The notes beneath the pieces are model-generated. The model saw nothing but the letters and a program-made list of their open reading frames with translations, ran no database searches and was not told the DNA's origin. Below, piece by piece: positions 44,865 to 53,820 of a stretch of 64,000 nucleotides of DNA. Position 1 is the first letter of the stretch. Each line of letters opens with the position of its first letter. The position numbers and the translations under genes were made by a program. Origin of the DNA: CAVSNH01 sp963729275 (GTDB taxonomy: Bacteria; Actinomycetota; Acidimicrobiia; Acidimicrobiales; RAAP-2); contig CAVSNH010000005.1 in NCBI GenBank assembly GCA_963729275.1, forward strand, positions 1 through 64,000, written 5' to 3'.

Positions 44865-45048
44865 GTCGGCCGGCTGCGGCAGTCTGAGTCGGCCGGCTCC
44901 AACCGTCTGAGTCGAGCGCCCTCGACCATCTCGCCTTCGACCATCTGAGGCAGGCCTGGCACGCAACCCGCTCCGGGCCTCGGGAGCGCCACCTGGCGAC
45001 GCGGGGTGCCGGCGGGAATGGACTGCAGGTCCCGGGGCGACCCGGCGG

Positions 45049-46038
45049 TCAGCCGAGCGTGTCGAGTGCGGTGGGGAGGTCCTCGACCAGTGACTCGGCC
45101 AACGAGGAGAGCCCGCTCACGAGGCTCGTCGACATCCCGTTCAAGGCGGCCGTGGCGTCGGCGGCGTACTGCCGGGCCACCTCGGTGGCCTGGGGGATGG
45201 CGCCTGAGCCCGCCACCATGGCTCGTGCCGTGTCCCGCTCGGTCGAGCCGAGGGGTTGTCCGAGGATCGGGCGCAGCTCCGGTCCGAGTACCGGGTCGTC
45301 GAGGGCGATGAGAACCGGCAAGGTGTAGACGCCCTCGGCGAGATCCTGCCCGGCCGGCTTGCCCAGGGCCGCCTGGGTGCCGATCACGTCGAGGATGTCG
45401 TCGCGCACTTGGAAGACCATCCCGAACGACCGGCCGAAGGCGGTGACGGCTTCGACGTCATCGCGCGGCAGCCCACCGGTCAGTGCTCCGATTCGGCAGG
45501 AGGCGGCCATGAGCGAGGCCGTCTTCCCCGAAATGGCCTCGGCATAGTCCTCTCGCGATCGGGAAAGTTGAAACGCCGAGTGCACCTCCGTCACCTGGCC
45601 CTGGCACAGCTCACCCAGGGTGGCGGCCAGCAGCTGGGCGATCTCGGTCCCGAGTCCGGCTGCGATCTCCGCCGACCGGGCGAGGAGGAAGTCACCGGCC
45701 ACGATGGCCACCAGGTTGCCGAACCGCGCGTTGACGCTCTCGACGTTGCGACGGACGGTGGCCTCGTCGATGACGTCGTCGTGGTAGAGCGAGGCCAGGT
45801 GGACGAGCTCGACGGCCACAGCCCCGAGCAGGTCCTCCCGGGTGGCCGACCGACTACCGGCCGTGGCCGTGGCCAGGGCCAAAGTGGGTCGGAGGCGCTT
45901 TCCGCCGGCGTTCAGCAGGTGGGTCGTCACCTCGTCGAGGAAAACGTCCCCGGTCAGGACTGATTCCACGAGGAGGGGCTCGAGACGTTGCAACTCGTCC
46001 TCGAGTGCGGGCAGCCCGAGTAGCGCGACCGGATTCAC
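45049..46038 (-). CDS. Polyprenyl (long-chain isoprenyl) diphosphate synthase
   Basis: It extends allylic diphosphates with IPP, probably for the menaquinone side chain. The 329-residue protein has GGKRLRPTLALATA, the first Asp-rich motif LYHDDVIDEATVRR, GDFLLARSAEIAA, and the second motif FQVRDDILDVIG. The residues before the first motif (VHLASL) lack bulky aromatics directly upstream, which fits a long product. The product chain length cannot be read reliably. The GTG start follows AGGAA. IspD and IspF, which supply its precursors, are encoded 5 kb downstream. Confidence 0.93.
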   Translation of the reverse strand: MNPVALLGLPALEDELQRLEPLLVESVLTGDVFLDEVTTHLLNAGGKRLRPTLALATATAGSRSATREDLLGAVAVELVHLASLYHDDVIDEATVRRNVESVNARFGNLVAIVAGDFLLARSAEIAAGLGTEIAQLLAATLGELCQGQVTEVHSAFQLSRSREDYAEAISGKTASLMAASCRIGALTGGLPRDDVEAVTAFGRSFGMVFQVRDDILDVIGTQAALGKPAGQDLAEGVYTLPVLIALDDPVLGPELRPILGQPLGSTERDTARAMVAGSGAIPQATEVARQYAADATAALNGMSTSLVSGLSSLAESLVEDLPTALDTLG

Positions 46039-46047
46039 TTCCTACAG

Positions 46048-46075
46048 ACGATAGGCGACAGTGCCGATAGCTCAA
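46048..46075 (-). promoter_or_regulatory. Promoter of the polyprenyl diphosphate synthase gene
   Basis: On the minus strand TTGAGC (46070-46075) and TATCGT (46048-46053) are 16 nt apart; the -10 ends 9 nt before the GTG start. Confidence 0.5.
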
Positions 46076-46167
46076 AAAGGGCTCCGAAAAGGGGGAGAGG
46101 TGCGGGTGCGGGTCACACCGACCCCTGTAGACTTGCGTTCAGTAACCGACCGCATGGAGGCGGTGGA

Positions 46168-48732
46168 GTGTTCGAAAGATTTACCGACCGAGCTCGTCGA
46201 GTGCTGGTGCTGGCTCAGGAAGAAGCCCGCCTGCTCAACCACAGCTTCATCGGAACCGAGCACATCCTCCTCGGGCTCATCCACGAGGGCGAGGGTGTCG
46301 CGGCCAAGGCGCTCGAGTCCCTCGGCGTCTCGCTGGAGGCCGTGCGCGAGAAGGTCGAGGAGACCATCGGCCTGGCCGGCACCGCACCCACCGGCTCGCC
46401 GCCGTTCACGCCGCGGGCGAAGAAGGTCCTCGAGCTGTCGCTCCGCGAGGCGCTCCAACTCGGCCACAGCTATATCGGGACGGAGCACATGCTGCTCGGT
46501 CTCGTGCGCGAGGGTGAGGGCGTCGCCGCCCAGGTGCTCCAGAGCCTTGGTGCCGACCTCCCCCGAGTTCGCCAGCAGGTCATCCAGTTGCTGTCGGGCT
46601 ACCAAGGCAAAGAGTCAGTCGGTGCCGGGGCCCCGGGCTCACAGTCATCGGACGCCCCCACCGGCTCGCCGGTGCTCGACCAGTTCGGGCGCAATCTCAC
46701 CGCGCTCGCCCGTGACCGCAAGCTCGACCCGGTCATCGGACGCGAGAAGGAGATCGAGCGCGTCATGCAGGTCTTGTCGCGCCGGACCAAAAACAACCCG
46801 GTCCTGATCGGCGAGCCCGGCGTGGGGAAGACCGCCATCGTCGAGGGCCTGGCCCAGCGCATCGTGGCCGACGACGTGCCCGAGACGCTGACCGGAAAGC
46901 AGCTCTACACCCTCGACCTCGGTGCCCTGGTCGCCGGCAGCCGCTATCGGGGTGATTTCGAGGAGCGCCTGAAGAAGGTGCTGAAGGAGATCCGCACCCG
47001 CGGCGACATCGTGCTCTTCATCGACGAGCTCCATACGCTGGTCGGCGCCGGCGCCGCCGAAGGGGCCATCGACGCCGCCTCGATCCTCAAGCCCATGCTG
47101 GCTCGGGGCGAGCTGCAGACCATCGGGGCGACGACCATCGATGAGTACCGCAAGCACCTCGAGAAGGACGCCGCGCTCGAGCGGCGGTTCCAGCCGATCA
47201 AGGTCGAGCAGCCGAATGTGTCCCTCACCATCGAGATCCTGAAGGGCCTGCGCGACCGTTACGAGTCGCACCACGCCGTGACCATCACGGACCAGGCGCT
47301 CGTGGCCGCAGCCAACCTGGCCGACCGGTATCTGGCTGACCGCTATCTCCCCGACAAGGCCATTGACCTCATCGACGAGGCGGGCAGTCGCTTGCGCATC
47401 CGCCGCATGACCACCCCACCGGCCTACAAGAAGCTCGAGGAAGAGATCGCGCGGCTCCGGGCCGACAAGGAATCGGCCATCGAAAAGCAGGCCTTCGATC
47501 AGGCGAAGAAGCTCGCCGAGCAGGAGAAGGACCGTCTCGACTCCAAGGAGGCGATGGAGGCCGAGTGGCGCGCCGAGGGTGTGGACCTCTTCGACGTGGT
47601 CGACGAGGAGGTCATCGCCGAGGTGTTGGCCAACTGGACCGGCATCCCCGTCTACCGCCTCACCGAGGAAGAGACGGCAAAGCTCCTGCGCATGGAGGAC
47701 GAGCTGCACAAGCGGGTCATCGGTCAAGAGCAGGCCATCGCCGCCCTGTCGCGCTCGATCCGGCGGACAAGGGCCGGCCTCAAGGACCCGAAGCGGCCCA
47801 GTGGCTCGTTCATCTTCCTCGGGCCGACCGGCGTCGGAAAGACGGAGCTGGCCAAGACGTTGGCCGAGTTCCTCTTCGATGACGAGGACGCGCTGATCCA
47901 GCTGGACATGTCCGAGTACATGGAGAAGCACACCGTGAGCCGGCTCGTCGGCTCGCCCCCGGGATACGTGGGCTATGAGGAAGGTGGGCAGCTCACCGAA
48001 GCTGTCCGGCGCAAGCCCTTCTCGGTGGTCCTCTTCGACGAGGTCGAGAAGGCGCACACTGACGTGTTCAACACGCTCCTGCAGATTCTGGAGGACGGCC
48101 GCCTGACCGATGCCCAGGGCCGATCGGTGGACTTCAAGAACACCGTGCTCATCATGACCTCGAACCTCGGCACGGCTGACCTCCGCAAGTCGTCGGTGGG
48201 CTTCGCCAAGTCCTCCGAGGCCATCACCTACGAGCGCATGAAGACCAAGGTCAACGAGGCGCTGAAGTCACACTTCCGGCCCGAGTTCCTCAACCGGATC
48301 GACGAGGTGGTCGTCTTCCACGAGCTCTCCAAGGAAGAGGTGGTGGAGATCGTCGACCTCATGACCCTGCGCCTCTCGGCTCAGCTCGAGTTGCAGGGAC
48401 TGAGCCTCGTGCTCACCCCGGCGGCCAAGCAGCTGCTGGCCGAGAAGGGCTACGACCCAGCGCTCGGGGCACGTCCCCTGCGCCGGGCCATCCAGCAGAT
48501 GGTGGAAGACCAGCTCTCGGAACGGATCCTCTGGAAGGAGTTTCGGGCCGGCGAGACGATCCTCGTGGATGTCGAGACCATCACGCCCGAGATTGCCGAG
48601 GCCCATGACGACGTGAAGGGCACGGCGCCCCTTGTGGTGGGTGAGCAGCAACTGTCGTTCAAGGCCATTGAGGGACTCGGTGAGCCGCCGCCCATCGAGA
48701 TGGCAGGTGCGGCCGACTCGTCGGCCGACTGA
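46168..48732 (+). CDS. clpC: ATP-dependent Clp protease ATP-binding subunit ClpC
   Basis: Hexameric AAA+ unfoldase that feeds ClpP. The 854-residue protein shows two N-terminal Clp_N repeats (FTDRARRVLVLAQEEARLLNH; PRAKKVLELSLREALQLGH). Walker A of D1 is GEPGVGKTAIVEGLA, a coiled middle domain includes KLEEEIARLRADKESAIEKQ, and Walker A of D2 is GPTGVGKTELAKTLAE. The IGF/L-type loop for ClpP docking should lie near VGFAKSSEAITYE. The GTG start follows GGAGGCGGTGGAG. A TAGACT hexamer at 46128-46133 is a possible -10. No clpP is in the window. Confidence 0.97.
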   Translation: MFERFTDRARRVLVLAQEEARLLNHSFIGTEHILLGLIHEGEGVAAKALESLGVSLEAVREKVEETIGLAGTAPTGSPPFTPRAKKVLELSLREALQLGHSYIGTEHMLLGLVREGEGVAAQVLQSLGADLPRVRQQVIQLLSGYQGKESVGAGAPGSQSSDAPTGSPVLDQFGRNLTALARDRKLDPVIGREKEIERVMQVLSRRTKNNPVLIGEPGVGKTAIVEGLAQRIVADDVPETLTGKQLYTLDLGALVAGSRYRGDFEERLKKVLKEIRTRGDIVLFIDELHTLVGAGAAEGAIDAASILKPMLARGELQTIGATTIDEYRKHLEKDAALERRFQPIKVEQPNVSLTIEILKGLRDRYESHHAVTITDQALVAAANLADRYLADRYLPDKAIDLIDEAGSRLRIRRMTTPPAYKKLEEEIARLRADKESAIEKQAFDQAKKLAEQEKDRLDSKEAMEAEWRAEGVDLFDVVDEEVIAEVLANWTGIPVYRLTEEETAKLLRMEDELHKRVIGQEQAIAALSRSIRRTRAGLKDPKRPSGSFIFLGPTGVGKTELAKTLAEFLFDDEDALIQLDMSEYMEKHTVSRLVGSPPGYVGYEEGGQLTEAVRRKPFSVVLFDEVEKAHTDVFNTLLQILEDGRLTDAQGRSVDFKNTVLIMTSNLGTADLRKSSVGFAKSSEAITYERMKTKVNEALKSHFRPEFLNRIDEVVVFHELSKEEVVEIVDLMTLRLSAQLELQGLSLVLTPAAKQLLAEKGYDPALGARPLRRAIQQMVEDQLSERILWKEFRAGETILVDVETITPEIAEAHDDVKGTAPLVVGEQQLSFKAIEGLGEPPPIEMAGAADSSAD

Positions 48733-48788
48733 TCGCTTGGACCAGCCGCGACGCTGACCTTCGCGGCCGCCGACACGAACCCGAGGAC

Positions 48789-48801
48789 TACCATTCGTCT
48801 G
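48789..48801 (+). promoter_or_regulatory. Candidate -10 for a leaderless disA transcript
   Basis: TACCAT at 48789-48794 ends 6 nt before the GTG start, and no Shine-Dalgarno is present. No convincing -35 is visible. Confidence 0.35.
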
Positions 48802-49961
48802 TGACCACGCGCCAGACCGCGGCTCTGTCTGACGCACTGGCCATGGTTGCGCCCGGCACCCCGCTTCGTGACGGGCTCGATCGCATCCTGCGGGCCAAGC
48901 GCGGGGCGCTCGTCGTCGTCGGTGACGGCCACGAGGTGCTCTCCATCTGCTCCGGTGGGTTCCTGCTCGACGCGGAGTTCAGCCCGCAGCGGCTTTCGGA
49001 GTTGGCCAAGATGGACGGCGCCATCATTGTGGCCAAAGACTCCTCGCGGATCGCCCGGGCCAATGTCCAACTCATGCCTGATCCGGCCATCACGACCACC
49101 GAGACGGGGACCCGGCACCGGACCGCCGAACGGGTGGCCCGCTCGATCGACGTTCCCGTGCTGTCGATTTCGGCGGCCATGTCGGTGATCGCCGTCTACC
49201 GCAACGACCACAAGCACGTCGTCCAGCCGACCGGTTGGCTGCACGACCGCACCGACCAGGCGCTCGCCACCATGCAGCGCTTCCGCAACCGATTCGACGT
49301 GGCCGTGAACGGCCTCTCCATCCTCGAGGTCGAGGACAGCGTCTCGGTGGGTGACGTCGTCGGCGTCGTCCAGGCTGCCGAGATGGTTCTCCGAATCGCC
49401 GAAGAGGTGGACGGCTACCTGGTCGAGCTCGGAGAGGACGGCCGCCTGGTGGGCCTCCAGTCGGCCGAGCTGGTCGACGGTGTGGCCCCTGCCCTCCACC
49501 TCGTCGTGCGGGACTACTGCGACGGCGAGCCGGCACCGGAACGGGTCCCATCGTCGAACTCGCATGGCTCCCCGGGCGCACCGGTTTCCCACAAGCTGCG
49601 CTCGAAGAGCACCGAACGCCTCGAGCTCGTGAACACGATCGTCAACGAGTTGTCGGAGCTCCCGTCCGACGGTCTGTCGGACCCTAAGCGAGTGGCCGAG
49701 GTCCTCCGCCTGCCGGGGACGTTCGACGACGCGCACTCGGGGATCGAGCCTCGCGGCTACCGCCTGCTCTACCGCCTGCCGCGGTTCTCCGACGCCATCA
49801 TCGAGCGAATCGTCGACCGCTTCCTCAACCTCCAGCAGATCATGCGGGCCTCGCTGTCCGAGCTGGAACAGGTGGAAGGCGTCGGCGAGACGCGCGCTCA
49901 TTCGGTCAAGGACGGTCTCGCCCGGCTGGCCGAGGCCAGCATCTTCGAGCGCTACCAGTAA
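48801..49961 (+). CDS. disA: Diadenylate cyclase DisA (c-di-AMP synthase, DNA-scanning protein)
   Basis: It makes cyclic di-AMP from two ATP and binds branched DNA. The 386-residue protein has an N-terminal DAC domain with the catalytic motifs KMDGAIIVAKD (DGA) and TETGTRHRTAERVA (RHR). A central helical linker follows, and a C-terminal helix-hairpin-helix domain ends in LEQVEGVGETRAHSVKDGLARL. About 45 residues near position 245-290 form a polar insertion before the linker. radA, the usual upstream neighbour, is absent; clpC precedes it instead. c-di-AMP typically controls potassium transport, relevant to the KimA-like and TrkA genes in this window. Confidence 0.96.
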   Translation: MTTRQTAALSDALAMVAPGTPLRDGLDRILRAKRGALVVVGDGHEVLSICSGGFLLDAEFSPQRLSELAKMDGAIIVAKDSSRIARANVQLMPDPAITTTETGTRHRTAERVARSIDVPVLSISAAMSVIAVYRNDHKHVVQPTGWLHDRTDQALATMQRFRNRFDVAVNGLSILEVEDSVSVGDVVGVVQAAEMVLRIAEEVDGYLVELGEDGRLVGLQSAELVDGVAPALHLVVRDYCDGEPAPERVPSSNSHGSPGAPVSHKLRSKSTERLELVNTIVNELSELPSDGLSDPKRVAEVLRLPGTFDDAHSGIEPRGYRLLYRLPRFSDAIIERIVDRFLNLQQIMRASLSELEQVEGVGETRAHSVKDGLARLAEASIFERYQ

Positions 49962-50121
49962 GGAGCGAGGCGTCCGACTGGACGCACAGCCAGCCTGAAG
50001 GGCGTCCGGGTGGAGCGCGGGGCGGAGGGCCCCACTCGTCACCGTGTATCATTGAGTGGTTTTCCGACGCGGTCCCGACGAGCGCACCAGCCCGGGTTCA
50101 GCAGCATTACCAGGAGGAACG

Positions 50122-50598
50122 GTGTTCGATATCGGTGACAAGGTCGTCTATCCCCACCATGGCGCGGCAGTCGTCGAACGTCGTGAGACCAAAGAGGCGT
50201 TCGGTAAGAAGCAGGAGTACTTGGTCCTGCGCCTGGCCTATGGGGACCTCACTCTCATGGTCCCGGCTGACAACACCGACGGGGTCGGCCTGCGCGAGGT
50301 GATCAACGACGAAGAGGTCGAGGAGGTGTTCGCCGTCCTTCGCAAGAAGGAGGCGCGCATGCCGACCAACTGGTCACGTCGCTACAAGAACCACTCCGAG
50401 AAGTTGCGCTCCGGCGACATCTACCAAGTGGCCGAGGTGGTTCGCAACTTGTCCATTCGCGACAAGGACAAGGGCCTCTCGGCCGGCGAGAAGCGCATGC
50501 TGAGCCGGGCCCGTCAGATCCTCGTGTCCGAGCTGACCTTCGCCCTCGGTGTCGACGAGGAGCAGGCTGAGCAACGGCTCAACGAGGCCCTTCCCTGA
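50122..50598 (+). CDS. carD: CarD family RNA polymerase-binding transcription factor
   Basis: Global regulator that binds the polymerase beta subunit and stabilises open complexes, notably at rRNA promoters. The 158-residue protein has the N-terminal Tudor-like interaction domain FDIGDKVVYPHHGAAVVERR and the helical DNA-binding part with NWSRRYKNHSEKLRSGD. GTG 50122 is fixed by AGGAGGAAC just upstream. A TATCAT hexamer at 50046-50051 may be its -10, giving a leader of about 65 nt. The carD-ispD-ispF order is the same as in mycobacteria. Confidence 0.96.
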   Translation: MFDIGDKVVYPHHGAAVVERRETKEAFGKKQEYLVLRLAYGDLTLMVPADNTDGVGLREVINDEEVEEVFAVLRKKEARMPTNWSRRYKNHSEKLRSGDIYQVAEVVRNLSIRDKDKGLSAGEKRMLSRARQILVSELTFALGVDEEQAEQRLNEALP

Positions 50599-51269
50599 AC
50601 CGAGCCGGCTCGGTCTGGACGATCGTCGTGGCCGGCGGGTCGGGTCGCCGGTTCGGCGCCACCAAACAGTTCCTCGATCTCGCCGGACGCCCGGTCGTCG
50701 CCTGGTCGGTGGACGCGGCCCGGGCCGTGGCCGATGGGGTGGTGGTCGTCATCCCGGCCGAGGAGGCGGCTCTTGGCTCGGAGTGGAAGCTCGACGCCGA
50801 TCGGGTTGTCACCGGTGGCTCGACCCGGGCGAGCTCGGTTCGGGCTGGCCTCGAGGCGGTGCCCGAGGATGCCGCCATCGTGGTGGTGCACGACGCCGTC
50901 CGCCCGCTGGCATCGCCGGCATTGTTCGAGGCCGTGGTGGCGGCGGTACGCGACGGCGCCCAGGGGGCGGTGCCGGCCGTGGCGACGGGTGACACCTTGA
51001 AGCGAGCCGAGCGGGGGGTGGTGGTGGGCACCGTGGACCGCACCGGCATGGTCAGTGTCCAGACACCGCAGGCCTTCGCCGCCGACGTGCTGCGTGAGGC
51101 CCATGCCGACGGCTCCGAGGCCACCGACGACGCGGCACTGCTCGAGCGCATGGGTGCCACCGTCCGCACGGTGGACGGCGACCCTCAGAACCTCAAGATC
51201 ACCGACCCCGGCGACCTCGACGTGTGCGAGGCACTTGTCGGGGTCATGTCTCGGCGCCGGCTCGGTTGA
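50595..51269 (+). CDS. ispD: 2-C-methyl-D-erythritol 4-phosphate cytidylyltransferase
   Basis: MEP-pathway enzyme that makes CDP-methylerythritol. Motifs are VVAGGSGRRFGATKQFLDLAG (CTP loop), VVTGGSTRASSVRAGLEA, VVVHDAVRPLAS and SVQTPQAF. The start is a puzzle. The nearest standard codon, GTG 50628, would cut away most of the first beta strand (WTIVVAGG). The only codon that keeps it is CTG 50595, which overlaps the carD stop as CTGA; a stop at 50568 blocks anything further upstream. I annotate from the CTG, giving 224 residues. Confidence 0.9.
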   Translation: MNRAGSVWTIVVAGGSGRRFGATKQFLDLAGRPVVAWSVDAARAVADGVVVVIPAEEAALGSEWKLDADRVVTGGSTRASSVRAGLEAVPEDAAIVVVHDAVRPLASPALFEAVVAAVRDGAQGAVPAVATGDTLKRAERGVVVGTVDRTGMVSVQTPQAFAADVLREAHADGSEATDDAALLERMGATVRTVDGDPQNLKITDPGDLDVCEALVGVMSRRRLG

Positions 51270-51305
51270 GCCGAGCGATGCCGGCGAAGTCGTGAGCGGC
51301 GACGG

Positions 51306-51821
51306 ATGATGAGCGGCTGGCGAGTGGGCGAAGGCTTCGACGTCCACCGCTTCTCGGATGACGCCGAACGGCCGTTGGTCCTCGGCGGGGTGGTGGTCAC
51401 GGGCGAGGGGGTCCGGGGGCTGGTCGGGCACAGCGATGCCGACGCGCTGGCCCACGCGGTGGCCGACGCCGTGCTCGGTGCCGCCGGGCTCGGCGACCTC
51501 GGCGCTCACGCTCCCGACACCGACCCCCGGTGGCGGGGGGCCGACAGCATCGCCATCCTGGCCGAGATGGTCGCCCGTGCCCGCTCGGCCGGCTGGGCGG
51601 TGGTCAACGCCGACTGCACGGTGGTGGCCGAGCGTCCCCATCTGGCACCGTTCGTCGGACGGATGGCCGACCGGCTGAGCGCGGCCCTGGGGGCCCCGGC
51701 CAACGTGAAGGCGACCCGGGCCGAGGGACTCGGCGCCCTGGGCCGGGCCGAAGGCGTGGCCTCCCGGGCTGTCGTCCTACTGGCGGCGGCCGAGCCGTCA
51801 GCTTCGAATGGGGACGGATGA
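51306..51821 (+). CDS. ispF: 2-C-methyl-D-erythritol 2,4-cyclodiphosphate synthase
   Basis: MEP-pathway cyclase, trimeric with zinc. The 171-residue protein shows VGEGFDVHRFSDDAERPLVLGG with the DxH zinc ligands, then GHSDADALAHAVADAVLGAAGLGDLG, and ends with the KATRAEGLGALGRAEG loop. ATG 51306 or 51309 could be the start. It is coupled to rlmB by an ATGA. Both neighbours in the pathway order, ispD and ispF, are adjacent here, while dxs, dxr, ispE, ispG and ispH are not in the window. Confidence 0.96.
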   Translation: MMSGWRVGEGFDVHRFSDDAERPLVLGGVVVTGEGVRGLVGHSDADALAHAVADAVLGAAGLGDLGAHAPDTDPRWRGADSIAILAEMVARARSAGWAVVNADCTVVAERPHLAPFVGRMADRLSAALGAPANVKATRAEGLGALGRAEGVASRAVVLLAAAEPSASNGDG

Positions 51822-52735
51822 CCCCGCCGAGCTCTGGACGTCGACGTGAGCCGGTGGGACGGCCTCGGGGCAGTCGGGGCGGACCGCCCCGTCGCCCCGG
51901 TGTGGGTGCCCCACGGGGCGGCACAGGCGGCACGGCCGGTCGCCGCTCGGCGCCGGCCCGTGGCCTCGGGGGCGATCAGGTCGAAGGTCGCCATGCCGTC
52001 CGCGAGCTGCTGGCCGTCGGGCGGAGGACAACCCGATCGCTGCTCATGGCCGAAGGCCAGGACGAGTCCCCTCTGCTCGACGAGATCGAGGCCCTGGCCG
52101 CCCGCCGGCGAGTTCGGGTCGAGCACGTCTCGGCCCGCCGCTTGGAATCCGTCGCCCGCACCGAGTCGCCCCAAGGAGTCGTGGCCCTCGCCGCCCCCGT
52201 CCCCGAGACCGCGCTCGACGACCTCTGCCGGCCCACCCGTGGCCGTCTCCCGTTTCTGGTCGTGCTCGACGGGGTCACCGATCCCCACAACCTGGGAGCC
52301 GTCCTGCGCAGCGCCGAGTGCGCCGGCGTCACCGGGGTCGTGCTGCCCCGTCACCGGGCCGTCCACCTCTCGCCGGCGGTGACCAAGGCGTCCGCCGGTG
52401 CGATCGAGCACCTGGCCATGGCGGTGGTGCCGGGTGTGCCGAGCGCGTTGCGCCAGATGGCCAGCCTGGGCGTCTGGACCATCGGCCTGGCCGGAGATGC
52501 CCGCCGTTCCCTCTACGACTCGGCCCTGGGTGACGACCCGGTGGCGCTCGTCCTCGGTTCCGAGGGCAGCGGTCTGTCGGTCCTCGCCCGCAAGCGCTGC
52601 GACGACCTCGTCGCCATCCCCCATCACGGGCAATTGCCGGCGCTCAACGTGTCGACGGCCGCCGCCGTCGCCTGCTTCGAGGTGGCGCGGCGCCGGGCGC
52701 TGGCCGCCGCCGAACGATCGACGGCCTCGGGGTAA
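51818..52735 (+). CDS. rlmB: TrmH/SpoU-family 23S rRNA 2'-O-methyltransferase (RlmB-like)
   Basis: It methylates a ribose 2'-OH in 23S rRNA. The 305-residue protein begins with about 45 basic, Gly/Arg-rich residues. An L30e-like substrate-binding domain follows (VEGRHAVRELLAVGRRTTR to ALAAPVP). The SPOUT knot has the three motifs VTDPHNLGAVLRSAECAGV, VLGSEGSGLSVLARKRCD and IPHHGQLPALNVSTAAAV. It is coupled to ispF. In M. tuberculosis, cysS sits between these two genes; it is missing here. Confidence 0.93.
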   Translation: MTPPSSGRRREPVGRPRGSRGGPPRRPGVGAPRGGTGGTAGRRSAPARGLGGDQVEGRHAVRELLAVGRRTTRSLLMAEGQDESPLLDEIEALAARRRVRVEHVSARRLESVARTESPQGVVALAAPVPETALDDLCRPTRGRLPFLVVLDGVTDPHNLGAVLRSAECAGVTGVVLPRHRAVHLSPAVTKASAGAIEHLAMAVVPGVPSALRQMASLGVWTIGLAGDARRSLYDSALGDDPVALVLGSEGSGLSVLARKRCDDLVAIPHHGQLPALNVSTAAAVACFEVARRRALAAAERSTASG

Positions 52736-52787
52736 GCCGGGGCGCGCTCGGTGTCGGCGGATGCCGTCGGCGATGGCCCGGTTCTAC

Positions 52788-53768
52788 TCAGCGGGGTCGG
52801 GCCGAGGTGAGGACGAACTCCTCGCCGGGTGACGCCCACATCGACTCGACGGCGAAGCCGCCGTCAGCCAGCTCCTCTTCCAAGCCGTCGGCCGAGAACT
52901 TGGTGCTGATCTCGGTGCGCATCTCCTCGCCGGCTTCGAAGGAGAGGTGGAGGTCGAGGTCGGCGACGTACACCGCCTGTTCCACCGAGGACCGCAGCCA
53001 CATCTCGATACGGCTGTCGGCCTCGTTCCACCGGGCCACGTGTTCGAAACGGCTGGGATCGAAGTCGGCGCCCAACTCGCGGTTGAGGACGTGGAGCACG
53101 TTGCGGTTGAACTCGGCCGTGACCCCCTCGGCATCGTCGTAGGCCCGAACCAGGCGCTTGCGGTCCTTGATCATGTCGGTGCCGAGCAGCAAGCGGTCGT
53201 CGGCCGACATGACCGAGACCAGACGTCGGTAGAAGTCGCGGCGCTGCTCGGGGTCGAGGTTCCCGATGGTGCCGCCCAAGAAGGCGATCAGCCGTTTCCC
53301 GCCGGCGGGCAGGCGGTCCAGGTGTTGATGGAAGTCGCCGACCACGGCATGGACGGCCAGGCCGGGGTAGTCGCGGGCCAGCGCATTGGCCGCCTGCCAG
53401 AGAGTGGAATCGCTCACGTCGAGCGGGACGAACTCCTGCAGGCTGCCGTTGCTCAGCATGGCGTCGAGCAGGACGCGGGACTTCTCGCAGGTGCCGGCGC
53501 CCAACTCGACCAGCACGTCGGTGTCGGTCGAGGTGACGACGTCCTTGGCGTGCGCATCGAGGATCGACCGCTCGCAGCGGGTCGGGTAGTACTCGGGCAG
53601 CCGGGTGATGGCATCGAAGAGGCGGCTGCCGCGGTCGTCGTAGAAATACACGGGCGGAAGCGACTTTGGCGTGGTGGTGAACCCGGAGCGGACGTCTGAT
53701 TCGAGGGCCAGACGGAGGTCACCGGGCGACAGGTAGACCTCGATGGTGGGCTCGATGACGGCGTTCAC
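52788..53768 (-). CDS. egtD: L-histidine N-alpha-methyltransferase
   Basis: Trimethylates histidine to hercynine, the first committed step to ergothioneine. The 326-residue protein has the family N-terminus LRLALESDVRSGFTTTPKSLPPVYFYDDRGSRLFDAIT, the SAM motif VLVELGAGTCEKSRVLLDA, FLGGTIGNLDP and the histidine-site segment NRNVLHVLNRELGADF. It is downstream of egtB on the same strand, 52 bp away. The GTG start at 53768 gives VNAVIEPTIEVYL. egtA, egtC and egtE are not in the window. Confidence 0.95.
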   Translation of the reverse strand: MNAVIEPTIEVYLSPGDLRLALESDVRSGFTTTPKSLPPVYFYDDRGSRLFDAITRLPEYYPTRCERSILDAHAKDVVTSTDTDVLVELGAGTCEKSRVLLDAMLSNGSLQEFVPLDVSDSTLWQAANALARDYPGLAVHAVVGDFHQHLDRLPAGGKRLIAFLGGTIGNLDPEQRRDFYRRLVSVMSADDRLLLGTDMIKDRKRLVRAYDDAEGVTAEFNRNVLHVLNRELGADFDPSRFEHVARWNEADSRIEMWLRSSVEQAVYVADLDLHLSFEAGEEMRTEISTKFSADGLEEELADGGFAVESMWASPGEEFVLTSARPR

Positions 53769-53820
53769 GGTGTTGAAGCTCTCGTGGTCGTTCGTCGCTG
53801 GCCAGTGGGTCGGATGGCGC

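Noticed and set aside
46100..46167. ClgR operator ahead of clpC
   Set aside because: I could not find the CGCT-N5-GCG type box in the upstream region.
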